From NCBI RefSeq assembly GCF_018603905.1, contig NZ_JAHFZZ010000007.1, forward strand, positions 248,001-312,000: a stretch of DNA of 64,000 nucleotides, in the 5' to 3' direction. Positions 63,215 to 64,000 of this stretch are shown piece by piece (the stretch's first letter is position 1; the number at the start of each line of letters is the position of its first letter). The translations under genes were made by a program, and so were the position numbers. The DNA comes from Nonomuraea sp. NEAU-A123 (GTDB taxonomy: Bacteria > Actinomycetota > Actinomycetes > Streptosporangiales > Streptosporangiaceae). The notes below the pieces were generated by a model, which was not told the DNA's origin, ran no database searches, and saw nothing but the letters and a program-made list of their open reading frames with translations.

Positions 63215-64000
63215 GTGGTGTCGCCGCCGTCCTCTCGCGGCGGGGTCAGCACACGCTGGCCCGCCGCGAGGCCCGGCGCTTCCACCTGTTCGTCTCGCCA
63301 TGGGTGATCGGGTTCGTGCTCTTCACCGGCGGGCCGATCCTCGCCTCGATCGCGATCAGCTTCACCCACTGGAACCTGCTGCGCAGCCCCACCTGGGCGG
63401 GCCTGGCCAACTACCAGAAGATGGTGAACGACCCGGAGTTCTGGGACTCGATCGGCAACACCTTCTACTTCGGCCTGGGCGCGGTGTCGCTGGGCGTCGT
63501 CTTCACCTTCGCGCTGGCCCTGCTGCTCAACCAGCCGCTGCGCTTCCAGGGGCTGTTCCGCACGGTGATGTACCTGCCGTCGGTGGTCTCGGGCGTGGCG
63601 ACCGCGCTGCTGTGGCTGAACATCCTGCACCCCGACTTCGGCCTGATCAACAAGCTGCTGGCGCTGGTCGGCGTCTCGGGCCCGCCGTGGCTGGGCTCGA
63701 CGGAGTGGGCGATGCCGGCCCTCATCCTGATGAGCGTCTGGGGCGCGGGCAACACCATCGTCATCTACCTGGCCGGCCTGCAGGGCATCCCGAAGACGCT
63801 GTACGAGGCCGCGGAGATCGACGGCGCCAGCTGGTGGCGCAGGTTCTGGAGCGTCACCGTGCCGATGATGTCGCCGGTGATCTTCTTCAACGTCGTGACG
63901 GGCTTCATCGCGAGCATCCAGGCGTACACGCTCATCCTCATCATGACCGAGGGCGGCCCGGCCAACTCCACCATGGTGCTCGGGCTCTACATCTACCGGC
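63211..64000 (+). CDS. sugar ABC transporter permease (partial, runs off right edge)
   Basis: The N-terminal 263 residues of a MalF/UgpA-type permease, starting at an ATG that overlaps the binding-protein stop (ATGA). Helices begin at LFVSPWVIGFVLFTGGPIL; the EAA loop EAAEIDGASWWRRFWSVTVPMMSP is present near residue 195. The frame is open to the end of the window. A second permease (MalG-type) is expected beyond it. Confidence 0.93.
   Translation, partial: MSGVAAVLSRRGQHTLARREARRFHLFVSPWVIGFVLFTGGPILASIAISFTHWNLLRSPTWAGLANYQKMVNDPEFWDSIGNTFYFGLGAVSLGVVFTFALALLLNQPLRFQGLFRTVMYLPSVVSGVATALLWLNILHPDFGLINKLLALVGVSGPPWLGSTEWAMPALILMSVWGAGNTIVIYLAGLQGIPKTLYEAAEIDGASWWRRFWSVTVPMMSPVIFFNVVTGFIASIQAYTLILIMTEGGPANSTMVLGLYIYR

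Overview
The window is very GC-rich, with actinobacterial gene content: BldD, the actinobacterial integration host factor mIHF, a helicase-dead PriA, a ribE-ribM-ribBA-ribH operon, and many GTG/TTG starts joined by ATGA/GTGA overlaps. A sporulating, Streptosporangiaceae-like actinomycete (Nonomuraea type) is my best guess. This is an inference from gene content, not a database result.

Layout. 1-3.4 kb: maturation genes of a molybdenum hydroxylase of the CO/xanthine dehydrogenase type (MobA-like, XdhC, VWA, MoxR), minus strand, cut by the left edge. 3.5-8.5 kb: a PH-domain gene and the riboflavin operon ribD-ribE-ribM-ribBA-ribH under an FMN riboswitch. 8.5-15.5 kb: an MpaB-type oxygenase and a divergent five-gene oligopeptide/nickel-type ABC importer. 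15.8-43 kb: a long minus-strand housekeeping block. In transcription order it holds the pyrimidine operon pyrR-B-C-carA-carB-K-D-F, then mihF-gmk-rpoZ-coaBC-(hypothetical)-metK, a large LuxR/AAA regulator, priA, two paralogous hypotheticals, def-fmt-rsmB and rpe. 43-48 kb: arginine deiminase, carbamate kinase, an APC permease and a universal stress protein on the plus strand, with no arcB. 48.3 kb: bldD, with a complete c-di-GMP signature.

48.9-52.3 kb is a gene-poor, repeat-rich accessory interval. It holds only a 93-aa orphan gene and a HEPN-domain gene that I can support well. Each has a promoter whose -10 overlaps or touches a LexA-like SOS box, so the interval looks like a small DNA-damage-inducible island. 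This is the most novel signal in the window. 52.3-54.4 kb: cytochrome P450, its 3Fe-4S ferredoxin and a divergent TetR regulator. 54.5-64 kb: a carbohydrate locus with a ROK regulator, a GH36-like hydrolase, a small Tat-signal protein, two related polysaccharide lyases, a GH97 hydrolase, and a sugar ABC importer running off the right edge. A shared operator lies before the ROK gene and before the importer. A LacI-type palindrome sits inside the promoter of the divergent GH97-lyase operon, so two regulators probably control uptake and degradation.

Tandem repeats recur throughout: a hairpin array after dppF, copies of the rsmB 3' end, arrays beside pyrF, bldD and the HEPN gene, and in-frame minisatellites in ribD, rsmB and priA. 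In priA a low-complexity insert splits a zinc-binding CxxC motif. ORFs antisense to the housekeeping genes were treated as shadows. Starts were moved wherever a ribosome-binding site, the riboswitch or an operon overlap argued against the longest ORF.
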